A stretch of DNA of 64,000 bases from Candidatus Ancillula prorhinotermitis (GTDB taxonomy: Bacteria > Actinomycetota > Actinomycetes > Actinomycetales > Bifidobacteriaceae), in contig JAITGF010000014.1 in the NCBI GenBank assembly GCA_031280795.1, positions 43,235 to 107,234 of the forward strand. The letters are read 5' to 3'. Below the pieces are notes generated by a model. That model saw only the letters and a list, made by a program, of their open reading frames with translations. It was not told where the DNA came from and searched no databases. The translations under genes and the position numbers were made by a program. Below, piece by piece: positions 18,429-27,562 of this stretch (positions are counted from its first letter, which is position 1; each line of letters opens with the position of its first letter).

Positions 18429-18842
18429 TTGAAAGAGAAACTGATTGAAAAGCTAAAAGAATTTGGTCCGATTACAGGCGTACTGCTCGTTTCAGTAGTG
18501 GCGATATTCACCATCAATGGCATTACTGGCTTTAACCCTGGTGGAGTCTATGCCCCTGGTGGCGAGAAAGCAGTCGGAGAAGAAAAGGGTAGCGATAGCG
18601 AAAATGCATCAACTGCAACTGATGCTGGAGAGTCCGGGCAGACAATAGATGGTTCGAACATTGTCGGAACTGATAGTCAAACTGTCACCACCGATGGAGG
18701 GGAAGGTCAGATCGGCTTTGATGAGCAGGGGAACCTCACCCCAGGCAGCGACACTGGTAGCTTACCAGCTATCGGTGACCAGCCAAATTACGGCAACCAA
18801 GAAACTTCACCAGATGCTAATCAGAGTAGCCCTCAACCTTAA
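18429..18842 (+). CDS. Small membrane-anchored low-complexity protein
   Basis: 137 aa. It has a short basic N-terminus, one membrane helix (~14-32, ITGVLLVSVVAIFTING), then an extracytoplasmic tail rich in G, S, T, D, N and Q with no Cys. TTG 18429 follows TAGGAGG at ideal spacing and partly overlaps the glgC stop, so it is coupled to glgC. No family is recognised. The tail resembles flexible wall-spanning linkers; there is no LPXTG. Confidence 0.65.
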   Translation: MKEKLIEKLKEFGPITGVLLVSVVAIFTINGITGFNPGGVYAPGGEKAVGEEKGSDSENASTATDAGESGQTIDGSNIVGTDSQTVTTDGGEGQIGFDEQGNLTPGSDTGSLPAIGDQPNYGNQETSPDANQSSPQP

Positions 18843-18919
18843 TGCGAGTCGCAATTATTCATCCAGAATATATTAATGACCGCGTAAAGTAGGACATTCT
18901 GAGAAGTTCTGATTTTCTG

Positions 18920-19990
18920 GTGTTAGGCATCTTAACGCTTTTGCTAACTGTTGCTGGCGTGATCATGTATTGCTGGAAAAAATCCCACCCCAAAGCACCC
19001 CCTAACACCCAGCATCAACCTGAGCTTAGTGCTAGTAACACCAAGAAGCGCTTTTGTTTCATCATCAATCCGTCAAAGCCTGGAGCAAACGATGCGGTCA
19101 GGCTTATTGAACATGTCTGCAAACGTGACGGTATTTCTGATTACTCCATCAAGGAAACTACTGTCGAGCACCCGGGCAACTTGCAGGCCAAGGAGGCGAT
19201 CGAAGAAGGTTCAGAAGTCATAGTCGCTTGCGGTGGTGACGGCACTGTGCGGTCGGTCGCTTGTCAAGTAGCCAAATACGCCGACAAAGAGCAGGAGGTG
19301 GAAGTGGGGATACTTCCACTTGGCACAGGGAACATTCTAGCGCGTAACCTCAACATCCCTCTAGACGACTTGGCAGCCGCCCTTGACATCTGCCTTAGAG
19401 CTAGCTCAAGTCCGCTTGATTTGGGCTTCGTAAAATTGCTAGAGCAACCTGATTTTGAACACGTTTTCACAATCATCGCCGGAGTAGGCTTCGATGCGGA
19501 TATGATAAACAATACTAGCGATAAGCTCAAGAGCAGAATTTCCTGGTTTGCCTACTTTGCTAGCGGACTCAAATCGCTAAGCGCACGTAAGGTTAAAGCA
19601 AGAATAATTATCGAGAAAGCTGGTGGTGGCAATTTGGAGGCAAGCACTAAGTTGCGCACGATTATGGTTGGAAACGTTGGGAAGATTCCGTGGTTCAGCT
19701 TAATACCTGATGCAAAATACGATGATGGTATTCTCGACGTGGTTGCAATCGATACTCAAGCAGGCATTTTAGGATGGTCACAATTAGCAATTGACGTTAT
19801 GCTGCAGAAACTCTCCATCAAAAACAATATGCGCTACAAACTCGGGCGCATAGAACATGTTCAGGCGAGTTGGGTGCAAGTTAAACTAGACCGGCAGCGC
19901 GCGATTCAGCTCGACGGTGATATCATCGGCAAGACTAGCGGTATGCAAGTATTTGTGCGCAAAGCCGCCATCCAAGTACGTAAAGTCTAG
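18920..19990 (+). CDS. Diacylglycerol kinase family (lipid kinase) protein
   Basis: 356 aa. An N-terminal membrane helix (~1-19) is followed by a DAGK catalytic domain: the FIINPSKPGANDA start, nucleotide motif VIVACGGDGTVRSVA, LPLGTGNILARNLNIPLD, GVGFDADMI, and a C-terminal QLDGDIIG. It probably phosphorylates a lipid at the inner membrane face; the substrate cannot be read from sequence. GTG 18920 has no ribosome site. CTG 18899 lies four bases after TAGGA in the same frame and would give an N-terminus LRSSDFLVLG, so the start is uncertain. It is downstream of glgC and the anchored protein. Confidence 0.85.
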   Translation: MLGILTLLLTVAGVIMYCWKKSHPKAPPNTQHQPELSASNTKKRFCFIINPSKPGANDAVRLIEHVCKRDGISDYSIKETTVEHPGNLQAKEAIEEGSEVIVACGGDGTVRSVACQVAKYADKEQEVEVGILPLGTGNILARNLNIPLDDLAAALDICLRASSSPLDLGFVKLLEQPDFEHVFTIIAGVGFDADMINNTSDKLKSRISWFAYFASGLKSLSARKVKARIIIEKAGGGNLEASTKLRTIMVGNVGKIPWFSLIPDAKYDDGILDVVAIDTQAGILGWSQLAIDVMLQKLSIKNNMRYKLGRIEHVQASWVQVKLDRQRAIQLDGDIIGKTSGMQVFVRKAAIQVRKV

Positions 19991-20044
19991 TCATAGCGGG
20001 TTCCGACACGCAATTTGCCCCGCCCTGCACAAAAGTCAAAGATG

Positions 20045-20060
20045 TGTTATAATGTGAACA
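20045..20060 (+). promoter_or_regulatory. topA promoter, leaderless
   Basis: TGT-TATAAT (hexamer 20048-20053), seven bases before TTG 20061. Confidence 0.75.
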
Positions 20061-22532
20061 TTGAGTAAAACATTAGTCATTGTTGAGTCGCCCGCGAAGG
20101 CGAAGAAGATTAACGCGTACCTAAAAGGTATGGATACTAAGGCCTACGACGTAAAATCCTCGGTAGGGCACGTGCGAGACCTTCCTGTGCCATCAAAACT
20201 ACCCCTAAAGGTTAAGGCGCAAGATGGTGGTGCTTTTAAGAAGTTCTCCGTCAATGTGCAAAATGGTTTTGAACCATACTACGCATTGATGTACGGTAAA
20301 TCCAAAGTCGTCTCTGAGCTTAAAGCGGCTTTGAAAGATGCTGATGAGCTCCTATTAGCAACTGATGAGGATCGTGAAGGTGAAGCAATTGCTTGGCATC
20401 TACTCGAAGTGCTTAAACCAAAAGTTCCAGTAAAGCGGATGGTATTTCACGAAATCACCAAAGAAGCGATTCAGGAAGCCCTTAACAAGACCAGAGAGAT
20501 TGACTCTGATTTAGTAGACGCTCAAGAAACAAGGCGTATTTTAGATAGGCTTTACGGGTTCCAGATATCTCCATACCTATGGCGAAAGTTTGGTACCGGG
20601 CTTTCGGCAGGGCGCGTCCAGTCAGTGACCACGCGTTTAGTGGTCGACCGCGAAAAGGAGCGCATCGCCTTTACTAAAGCTTCATATTGGGATATCGTCG
20701 GCATATTCAACCACGACTCCGACACAGACCTTAACTTTGATGCTAAAATGACTCATTTTGAGTCCAATCAGATAGCTGTCGCAAAGGACTTCAATGATGA
20801 GGGTATCTTAAAGCCGAGTGCACAGAAAAAAGGCGTAACTACGCTTAGTGAGGATGAGGCAAAGGAAGCTGCAGGAAGACTTAAGAAGGCTTCATTTACG
20901 GTTGGGGACATAAAGACCAAGCCTTACACTGCTAGACCAAAGCCCCCATTTACTACTTCCACCATGCAACAAGATGCTATCAATAAGCTGCATATGTCAT
21001 CTGATTCGGCAATGCGTACTGCTCAGTCACTTTATGAAAACGGCTACATAACATATATGCGTACTGACTCCCCTAATCTCTCTAGTGAGGCCATCCAAGC
21101 AGCCCGGTCAAGTGCGACCAAGCTCTACGGAAGTAGCTCAATACCCGAATCACCAAGATTTTATGCTGCCAAATCAAACTCTGCTCAAGAAGCTCATGAA
21201 GCGATCCGCCCAGCTGGAAGCAAGTGGATAAGTCCCGCTGAGCTTGGGACCAAACTGGGTAGCAGTGAACTAGCACTTTACGATTTAATCTACAAGCGCG
21301 CCCTCGCCTCCCAGATGGTGGACGCCAAAGGTCTCACCACAACCCTCACCATTGAGGCAGACTCTGGCAATTTGGCCCTGTTTTCCGTAGGTGGCACAGT
21401 TATTCAAGAGCGTGGGTTTCTGAATGCTTATGACGACAGTGGCTCTAAAGATGGCGCAAAACGCTTACCGGAGTTGAAGGTTGGAGATGAATTAAACGTT
21501 GAAGACATAATTGCTGATGGGCACGAGACTAAACCCCCTGCTAGGTATACCGAAGCGTCCTTGGTGCGCAAAATGGAGGAGGTTGGTATCGGAAGACCCT
21601 CCACCTATGCAGCAACTATTCGCACCATTCAGGACAGAGGTTATGTCAAGAAACGCGGGCAGGCTTTAGTACCCACTTGGCTTGCCTTTGCTGTGAACGA
21701 CGTTCTTGAGCGCTCTCTAACCCAATATGTAGACTACCAATTCACTGCCCAGATGGAAGAGGATCTTGACGAAATTGCGGCTGGTAAGATAAAACGTAAC
21801 GCTTGGCTTAAGGATTTTTGGTTTGGTAATTCAAACAAAAAAGGACTCGAAAAAGATACGGAAATACTTAAAGAGCTGATTGAAAGTAAAAAATCCGACG
21901 ACATCTTCCCCATTGGTGAAAGTGGGCGTTATCAGGTACACATCACTGCCTACGGAGCATTTTTCGAAGATTTGGAAAGCACCCCCGATCAAGATGGACG
22001 ACTCGCAAGAGGTTACATCGACGAGGAGATGGCTCCAGATGAGATTACTGATGAAATAGTTGCGGAATCAATTTCTAAAGGTGTAGGCATTCAAAACACT
22101 GGGCGCAAGCTCGGCGTGAATCCTGCTACAGGATTTGAAGTCGTCGCGACCAACGGGCGCTACGGTCCATATTTCACAGAGATTTTGCCCGAAGGTACCC
22201 CCACTAAAGGTAAAGGTGCCGTCAAAGCTAAAACGGCCTCTTTGCTTAAGGACATGTCTTTAGATACTGTGACCTTAGATGATGCGTTAAAAGTGCTTCA
22301 GCTTCCGATCCAACTCGGCGTTAACCCACCAGATGGCGAGAAGATCGTAGTGAACAACGGGCGTTTTGGACCCTACTTGATGAAAAAAGATCAAGATACC
22401 AAAAAATACGACTACCGCTCCATCAAGAAGACTGAAACTGAAGATGCTGAGGCGCGTATGTTTACCATCACCTTAGATGAGGCTATTGACATTTACTCTA
22501 AGCCAAAGGTGATGCGGCGTAGAAAAAAGTAG
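20061..22532 (+). CDS. topA: DNA topoisomerase I
   Basis: Type IA topoisomerase that relaxes negative supercoils, 823 aa. TOPRIM residues are VIVESPAKAKKI at the N-terminus and TDEDREGEAI (101-110). The catalytic Tyr is Y332 in ITYMRTDSPNL. The C-terminal part has Lys-rich repeats (TGFEVVATNGRYGPYF; IVVNNGRFGPYLMKK), as in actinobacterial TopA without zinc fingers. The start is TTG, seven bases after the -10, so a leaderless TTG-initiated mRNA is implied. The last codons and stop are part of an exact 15-bp tandem duplication (22517-22546). Confidence 0.97.
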   Translation: MSKTLVIVESPAKAKKINAYLKGMDTKAYDVKSSVGHVRDLPVPSKLPLKVKAQDGGAFKKFSVNVQNGFEPYYALMYGKSKVVSELKAALKDADELLLATDEDREGEAIAWHLLEVLKPKVPVKRMVFHEITKEAIQEALNKTREIDSDLVDAQETRRILDRLYGFQISPYLWRKFGTGLSAGRVQSVTTRLVVDREKERIAFTKASYWDIVGIFNHDSDTDLNFDAKMTHFESNQIAVAKDFNDEGILKPSAQKKGVTTLSEDEAKEAAGRLKKASFTVGDIKTKPYTARPKPPFTTSTMQQDAINKLHMSSDSAMRTAQSLYENGYITYMRTDSPNLSSEAIQAARSSATKLYGSSSIPESPRFYAAKSNSAQEAHEAIRPAGSKWISPAELGTKLGSSELALYDLIYKRALASQMVDAKGLTTTLTIEADSGNLALFSVGGTVIQERGFLNAYDDSGSKDGAKRLPELKVGDELNVEDIIADGHETKPPARYTEASLVRKMEEVGIGRPSTYAATIRTIQDRGYVKKRGQALVPTWLAFAVNDVLERSLTQYVDYQFTAQMEEDLDEIAAGKIKRNAWLKDFWFGNSNKKGLEKDTEILKELIESKKSDDIFPIGESGRYQVHITAYGAFFEDLESTPDQDGRLARGYIDEEMAPDEITDEIVAESISKGVGIQNTGRKLGVNPATGFEVVATNGRYGPYFTEILPEGTPTKGKGAVKAKTASLLKDMSLDTVTLDDALKVLQLPIQLGVNPPDGEKIVVNNGRFGPYLMKKDQDTKKYDYRSIKKTETEDAEARMFTITLDEAIDIYSKPKVMRRRKK

Positions 22533-22546
22533 CGTAGAAAAAAGTA
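22517..22546. repeat. Exact 15-bp tandem duplication at the topA stop
   Basis: GCGTAGAAAAAAGTA occurs at 22517-22531 and again at 22532-22546. The first copy spans the final codons and most of the stop; the second is non-coding and repeats a stop. Confidence 0.95.
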
Positions 22547-22671
22547 GCGCATACTAAGCTAAGCCTAGGTTTGCCTCAGCTATGCACGTGATGCGAACAC
22601 ATTTCGTGAAAAAGACGTAACTCAACTATAACCTTACAGCGAAGGCGTTAGTAAAGAGTGCAATCAAAGGG

Positions 22672-24237
22672 CTATTTGTTTGGGTCCCACAACTCTTCGT
22701 ACTTGTATCCAGTTAAATCTTCGGCTACTTTGCGCGTCTCTTCATCAACATCTTCTTTTGAGCCACCAGCTTGAAGGCGGTCAATCTCGGCTTTGATGAT
22801 GCCGTGCGTAGTTTGATTCAGGTTGAAAGTGCGAATCAACCACATACACCAACATAGCAGTATCAGCGGAAAGACGACGAACACTAAAGTTATCGCGTGC
22901 TTAGCCAAATCGCTTTGCTCTACGACATCTGAACCAGATTTGAAATCGCCCTGCTCGAGCACAAAACCAATGAATGCGGCACCAAGTGCGCCTGTGGCAC
23001 GCCTGGTAAAGGTCTGGACAGCTGCAAAGGTGCCCGCACGAAGCTTGGTCGAAACGAGCGTATCAACATCAGGCACAAATGGTATCACATTCCAAGGAGT
23101 GTATTCCATAATCTGGCGACCAACTTGCCAAGTGATTCCCAATACAAATATCAAGACTATCCCGCCTGGGCCGTTGAAGATTTCGGATGCAAACCCAGTT
23201 AGATAAAGAACGCCGTAAGCGACCAAAACGAAAAGCATTGCTGAGTATGCAGTCGTCCAGAGGAATTTGGGGCCTTTTTTGAACATCAAATACGTCGCAG
23301 CAGGGACGACGAGCATACCGATAAAGCTTAGTGAAAGGATGTCTTGGCCAGTGGTTTTAGACATTCCTAGCACCCAAACCACGAAGTAAAGGAAGGCGGT
23401 AGCGTAGCAATCTTTCGCGAAGTAGGATACAAAATATATGGTGAAAATGCGTCGGCAAGATTTCGTCTTCCAAACGTTCCAGTACTCTTTGAGCGTTAGC
23501 ATGACGTTATTACGCTTTCCTTTATGCTCGCGCGTCACACTTGACTCGTTTTGCTCGAACTCAGCCACGTATTTTGGTGAGAACTCCCATGTGGTGAAGT
23601 AGGTTATCAATGTGCTCGTACAGAAAACAACACCAAATACCACTCCTGATATAGTATAGGCGGTAGCAGTGTCTTCTCCAAAAACTCGCATCAAAGCCGC
23701 CGGTAAGGCGGTGATGGCAAAGGTAGAGAAGGCTGAAACGAACAAGCGCACAGAAGAAAGCTTTACGCGCTCATCTGCGTGTGGCGTCATTTCAGTCGGC
23801 AGAGTTTCATAGGCAATACCGATAAAGGCGTTTGCAGAGTCGATTAGGAAGTAGACTATAAAATACCATGCGAATGACCCGGGAACTACGATAAAGAGGC
23901 CGGGGAAGCCGATTAAGACCATCAGCGCGCCTACAAGTAACAATAAATGTCGACGCCCAAAACGTCTGCCGATTCGGAACTTGAAGAGGTTATCAGAAAC
24001 GCCTCCAATCACAGCGCAAACCGCAATGTCGAGCATTTTGCAGGTGAAGAACATTAAGCCTACTTGGCCGGCCGATAAGCCACCGAATGTCGTCATGAAG
24101 AACATTAGATACGAACCGGTTAAAGTCCCCCATGCTCCACCATTCATATCGTTCATTGCGAAGCCGAAACAGCGCGCAAATGTGATTTTCTTGGGTGTAT
24201 ACACCCGCAAAGATTCATAGTCTATTGTTTTACTCAT
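22672..24237 (-). CDS. GPH-family sugar:cation symporter (MFS)
   Basis: 521 aa integral membrane protein with about 12 helices and the glycoside-pentoside-hexuronide family layout: N-terminal FAMNDMNGGAWGTLTGSYLMFFMTTFGGLS, loop FKFRIGRRFGRRHLLLL, YETLPTEMTPHADERVKLSSVR. The substrate cannot be read from sequence. ATG 24237 is six bases after TATAAT (24244-24249), so it has its own leaderless transcript although it follows metI by only 34 bp. Confidence 0.85.
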   Translation of the reverse strand: MSKTIDYESLRVYTPKKITFARCFGFAMNDMNGGAWGTLTGSYLMFFMTTFGGLSAGQVGLMFFTCKMLDIAVCAVIGGVSDNLFKFRIGRRFGRRHLLLLVGALMVLIGFPGLFIVVPGSFAWYFIVYFLIDSANAFIGIAYETLPTEMTPHADERVKLSSVRLFVSAFSTFAITALPAALMRVFGEDTATAYTISGVVFGVVFCTSTLITYFTTWEFSPKYVAEFEQNESSVTREHKGKRNNVMLTLKEYWNVWKTKSCRRIFTIYFVSYFAKDCYATAFLYFVVWVLGMSKTTGQDILSLSFIGMLVVPAATYLMFKKGPKFLWTTAYSAMLFVLVAYGVLYLTGFASEIFNGPGGIVLIFVLGITWQVGRQIMEYTPWNVIPFVPDVDTLVSTKLRAGTFAAVQTFTRRATGALGAAFIGFVLEQGDFKSGSDVVEQSDLAKHAITLVFVVFPLILLCWCMWLIRTFNLNQTTHGIIKAEIDRLQAGGSKEDVDEETRKVAEDLTGYKYEELWDPNK

Positions 24238-24249
24238 ATCTATATTATA
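24238..24249 (-). promoter_or_regulatory. symporter promoter, leaderless
   Basis: TATAAT (24244-24249) followed by exactly six bases and ATG 24237. The TGn extension is absent here. Confidence 0.7.
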
Positions 24250-24271
24250 CTACATTTTCTTAAAACGTGCA

Positions 24272-25048
24272 CTACTTCGTGCGGCGCAAGATTTTCTTAG
24301 CTACCAGATTTGCAAGCTGCTGCACGACTTGCACAAAGACGATAATGATGGCTATGGCTACCCATGTGACTTGATCGTCCATTTGCTTATAGCCATATTG
24401 CAATGCAAACGAACCGAGCCCCCCGCCAGCAATAGTTCCAGCCATCGCCGACATATCAGTGACTGCGACGAACATGAAAGCATAGCCGAGTATAAGTGGT
24501 GCCAATGCTTCTGGTATCAGAACTGTAAACAATATGCGCAATCTAGACGCCCCCATTGCTCTTGCCGCCTCAATAACGCCTGGGTCAGTTCCGACCAAGT
24601 TTTGCTCGACAAGGCGCGAAGTTGCTACCGAGCAGAATATAGTCATTGAGAATACTGCTGCAGTCGAGCCGATTGATGTGCCAACTACGGTAATTGTCAA
24701 CGGCCGCACAGCAGTCAAAAAGATGATAAACGGAATTGGGCGGATAAAGTTGATGATAAAGTTCAGCACTTGGTAAGCGATATTATTCTCGAAAAGACTC
24801 CCTTTTCGCGTGGAGTACAAGGCAAGACCAATTAACACCCCAACAACCCCACCGATTAATATGGTCATTCCTACCATATAGAGAGTTTCTCCGATGGCGT
24901 CAAAAAGAAGAGGTGTTAAGTTATTCCAGTTTTGGCTTGCGCTTAAGTACATTTCGCGAGCATTATTGCCACCAAGACCTAAGGCACCACTTAAGGAAGC
25001 GCTCTCAGAAGCGGATAGCAATCCATTCATTAGGTTACTCATCTTCAC
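24272..25048 (-). CDS. metI: Methionine ABC transporter permease
   Basis: Inner-membrane permease of the MetNIQ D/L-methionine importer, 258 aa with about five to six helices. The EAA-type coupling loop reads GVIEAARAMGASRLRILFTVLIPEALAP. Typical MetI segments include NFIRPIPFIIFL and AGTIAGGGLGSFALQYGY. An N-terminal extension of about 35 residues makes it longer than usual (about 220). It overlaps the metN end; the ATG at 25042 (MSNLMNG) is an equally likely start. Confidence 0.92.
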   Translation of the reverse strand: MKMSNLMNGLLSASESASLSGALGLGGNNAREMYLSASQNWNNLTPLLFDAIGETLYMVGMTILIGGVVGVLIGLALYSTRKGSLFENNIAYQVLNFIINFIRPIPFIIFLTAVRPLTITVVGTSIGSTAAVFSMTIFCSVATSRLVEQNLVGTDPGVIEAARAMGASRLRILFTVLIPEALAPLILGYAFMFVAVTDMSAMAGTIAGGGLGSFALQYGYKQMDDQVTWVAIAIIIVFVQVVQQLANLVAKKILRRTK

Positions 25049-25838
25049 CCCCTAACCCTGCTGCCTCCAAATCGCCAGTTTCAAGTATGTGCAGAGTATT
25101 GATGAAGTTTCGTGTCGTCGGGTGCTTGGGGTTTTTGAAAATCTGCTGTGTATCGCCGATTTCCACCACTTCACCTGAATCCATGACTGCAACCTTGTCG
25201 CAAATTAAACGCACTACTGACATGGTGTGGGTGATTAAGACGATAGTGATACCGAGCTCACGGTTGATGCGTTTCAGAAGGCGCAAAACATCGAGAGTGG
25301 TTTCAGGATCGAGTGCTGAAGTTGCTTCATCGGCAAGCAGTATTTTCGGGTTGGTAGCCAATGCCCGGGCGATTGCTACGCGCTGCTTTTGGCCACCAGA
25401 GAGCTTTGCAGGGTAAGCGTTTGCTTTGGATTCTAGCCCCACGAACTTTAATAATTCCTGCACGCGCAAAAGGCGTTCATCCTTGGCTATTTTAGCGAGC
25501 TTCAACGGGTACTCCACATTTTTGAAGACCTTTTTAGCGCTAAAAAGGTTAAATTGCTGAAAAATCATACCGATTTGGGCGCGCAGGTTCTTCAGATCTC
25601 GCTCTTTTAGAACCCCAACATCTTGATTCAACACGTGCAGTTTTCCAGAAGTCGTCGTTTCTAGCTGGTTGATCAGGCGAACTAGCGTCGATTTACCTGC
25701 TCCAGAATGACCAATCACCCCATATATTTCTCCAGGGTGAACTTCTAGGGTCACATCTTTGCACGCCTCAACCGTATGCCCATGAGACTTAAAAGTCTTG
25801 GACACACGGTCAAAACTGATGATTGGAGTGCTGATTAT
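25035..25838 (-). CDS. metN: Methionine ABC transporter ATP-binding protein; no canonical start
   Basis: ATPase of MetNIQ, about 267 aa. It has Walker A GHSGAGKST, Q-loop, signature LSGGQKQR, Walker B ILLADEATSALDP, H-loop LITHTM. The first beta strand (PIISFDRVSKTF) lies upstream of the only canonical start, GTG 25805, which would remove it. The open frame upstream begins right after a TAA with ATA (25838-25836) then ATC, giving a family-like N-terminus. ATA overlaps the metQ stop as ATAA. Initiation at ATA or the adjacent ATC by coupling to metQ is inferred. Confidence 0.88.
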   Translation of the reverse strand: MISTPIISFDRVSKTFKSHGHTVEACKDVTLEVHPGEIYGVIGHSGAGKSTLVRLINQLETTTSGKLHVLNQDVGVLKERDLKNLRAQIGMIFQQFNLFSAKKVFKNVEYPLKLAKIAKDERLLRVQELLKFVGLESKANAYPAKLSGGQKQRVAIARALATNPKILLADEATSALDPETTLDVLRLLKRINRELGITIVLITHTMSVVRLICDKVAVMDSGEVVEIGDTQQIFKNPKHPTTRNFINTLHILETGDLEAAGLGGEDE

Positions 25839-26779
25839 TTACTCGCTTTGTAAAGCGCCTCCTGAGTCTCTAGAATATCTTTCAGCTCGTTAATTGGAGT
25901 TGCGTTTACAAGTGTGTTGATCTTATCGCTACCACCCGCTTCTTTCGCAAGTGCTAACTGAGTATCTCCGTCAGAATTGAAGATTTGTGCTAGCTTAAGG
26001 TAAAGTGCATTATCTTCATCAGCGTGGCGAGCCACAAATACATTAATGTATGGCTTAGCGCCTTCACTATCACCGTCTTCAGTATAGAGTGAGTTATCCT
26101 TATTCTCTTCGCTTAAGTTCTTCACAAAATCGTTATTGATAATTGCAGCCTTAATCTTTGGGTCAGAAAGTGAAATTGCCGTTTGAGAAGCAGTCACTGG
26201 ATAGACAGTAACCTTAGACTCGTTACGATCAATATCAGCTGGAGTGACAATTTCCGAATGCCCTTCAATTAGCTTCACCAGGCCAGCATTCTTCAGCAAG
26301 AATATTGCACGACTCTGGTTGGTGCCGTCATCTGGAATGGCAACTTGGTCACCGTCTTCAAGGCTTTCTAGAGATGTAACGTCTTTCGCCCGGTCACCCC
26401 AAAGCGAAATTGGATAAACCGCAGTTGCGCCAACGGGCACAAGGTCTTGGTCGGCATCAACGTTGTATTTTGCTAGATATAGAATGTGTTGGAATTCATT
26501 TAAGTCTAGTGCGCCCTCAGTTAGAGCGGGGTTCGGCTCGGAATATTCAGAAAAATCCTTAATCTCAACGTAAATTCCCTCAACTTCAGCCGCTTTTTTG
26601 AATGCGTCCCACTGCGAATCGGAAGCACCAACAACTCCTATTTTAACAGGGTTTCCTTTAGATCCCTTTTCGGCCTCAGCCTTCTCTTCACCGCAGCTAG
26701 TTAACGCTAAAGCAAAAGCTAACATTAGTGCTAGGGCAAGAAAAATGCCTGCAACTTTTTTTAATGACAATGTGTTCAT
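25835..26779 (-). CDS. metQ: Methionine-binding lipoprotein
   Basis: Substrate-binding lipoprotein of the MetNIQ importer, 314 aa. The signal peptide ends in a lipobox LALTSC with Cys29. The NlpA/MetQ body shows KIGVVGASDSQWDAFKKAAEVEGI, LDLNEFQHILYLAKYN, VAIPDDGTNQSRAIFLLKNAGLVKL. GTTAGGAGAAA precedes ATG 26779. It is first in the operon metQ-metN-metI. Twin palindromes lie upstream of its promoter. Confidence 0.95.
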   Translation of the reverse strand: MNTLSLKKVAGIFLALALMLAFALALTSCGEEKAEAEKGSKGNPVKIGVVGASDSQWDAFKKAAEVEGIYVEIKDFSEYSEPNPALTEGALDLNEFQHILYLAKYNVDADQDLVPVGATAVYPISLWGDRAKDVTSLESLEDGDQVAIPDDGTNQSRAIFLLKNAGLVKLIEGHSEIVTPADIDRNESKVTVYPVTASQTAISLSDPKIKAAIINNDFVKNLSEENKDNSLYTEDGDSEGAKPYINVFVARHADEDNALYLKLAQIFNSDGDTQLALAKEAGGSDKINTLVNATPINELKDILETQEALYKASK

Positions 26780-26800
26780 ATTTATTTCTCCTAACTCATT

Positions 26801-26816
26801 TATACCTATTATAGCA
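26801..26816 (-). promoter_or_regulatory. metQ promoter
   Basis: TGC-TATAAT (hexamer 26808-26813), +1 near 26801, 22-nt leader with AGGAG. No -35 is recognised. The leader is too short for a riboswitch. Confidence 0.7.
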
Positions 26817-26852
26817 TTTTACTGTACGCCCTGCACAGCTTTTGGGGGTTTC

Positions 26853-26922
26853 CTACACAAAATAAGCGTATTTTATGTAGCATATCGCAAAAAGGTACAC
26901 AAAATAAGCGTATTTTATGTAG
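26853..26922. promoter_or_regulatory. Twin 28-bp palindromes upstream of metQ
   Basis: Two near-identical dyads occupy 26853-26880 and 26895-26922; each has 12-bp AT-rich arms (CTACACAAAATA / TATTTTATGTAG) around AGCG. They differ only in the first base and are 42 bp apart, four helical turns, so proteins would bind the same DNA face. They lie about 40-110 bp upstream of the metQ -10 and directly after the pyrE stop. Read from pyrE, the first hairpin is followed by five T, so it could also terminate pyrE. Confidence 0.7.
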
Positions 26923-26930
26923 TCAATGTA

Positions 26931-27539
26931 CTACATTTGCTTTTCGACTCCTAAATCGTCTAGTGAGTAAAGTGAATAATATTTTACCCCCAAAGCTTCA
27001 ATCTTCTCCTTGGCTCCAGTATCCCGGTCCATAATAGTTGCACACGCCACAACATTTGCACCAGCTCTACGCACTGCTTCGATGGCGGTGATCGGCGACC
27101 CTCCAGTAGTGGTTGTGTCTTCGACTACCACTACGTTTTTACCGCTGATATCTGGGCCTTCGATTTGGCGTTGCATACCATGGTCTTTCACATTTTTGCG
27201 AACTACGTAGGCGTCTAGATTAATCGCTTTTGAAGCGGCTGCGTGCAAGCAAGCATCGGCGATGGGGTCAGCTCCAAGCGTTAAGCCACCCATAGCAGCA
27301 AAATCAACTCCTGCGATGTACCCTTCTTCTTCGAGGCGATCTAAAAGAAGATGCCCAATGAGAGGCGCACCTAAGTGGTGTAAGGTAACGCGACGCAGAT
27401 CTATGTAGTAGTTAGCTTCTTTACCAGATGCTAAAGTAACTTTGCCCTCCACATATGCTAATTGCTTTATCAACTGAAGTAATTGGTCGCGTGGTTCAAG
27501 ACTTAAAAACTCTGATGATTCAACTTTGATGATATCCAT
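26931..27539 (-). CDS. pyrE: Orotate phosphoribosyltransferase
   Basis: Makes OMP from orotate and PRPP in UMP synthesis, 202 aa. The PRPP loop is VVVEDTTTTGGSPITAIEAV; GKEANYYIDLRRVTLH and FAAMGGLTLGADPIADA are family segments. ATG 27539 has GAAAGGAAG upstream. It lies 23 bp after the peptidase gene, with no promoter of its own seen, so the two are likely co-transcribed. Other pyr genes here are pyrG only. Confidence 0.95.
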   Translation of the reverse strand: MDIIKVESSEFLSLEPRDQLLQLIKQLAYVEGKVTLASGKEANYYIDLRRVTLHHLGAPLIGHLLLDRLEEEGYIAGVDFAAMGGLTLGADPIADACLHAAASKAINLDAYVVRKNVKDHGMQRQIEGPDISGKNVVVVEDTTTTGGSPITAIEAVRRAGANVVACATIMDRDTGAKEKIEALGVKYYSLYSLDDLGVEKQM

Positions 27540-27562
27540 TTCTTCTTCCTTTCATTTCTAAC

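Noticed and set aside
22533..22671. Terminator between topA and the symporter
   Set aside because: Short inverted repeats are present but none forms a convincing stem followed by a T-run on either strand.
26853..26922. Possible CRISPR array
   Set aside because: Only two copies, each a palindrome, with a 14-bp gap and no cas genes; better explained as operator or terminator.
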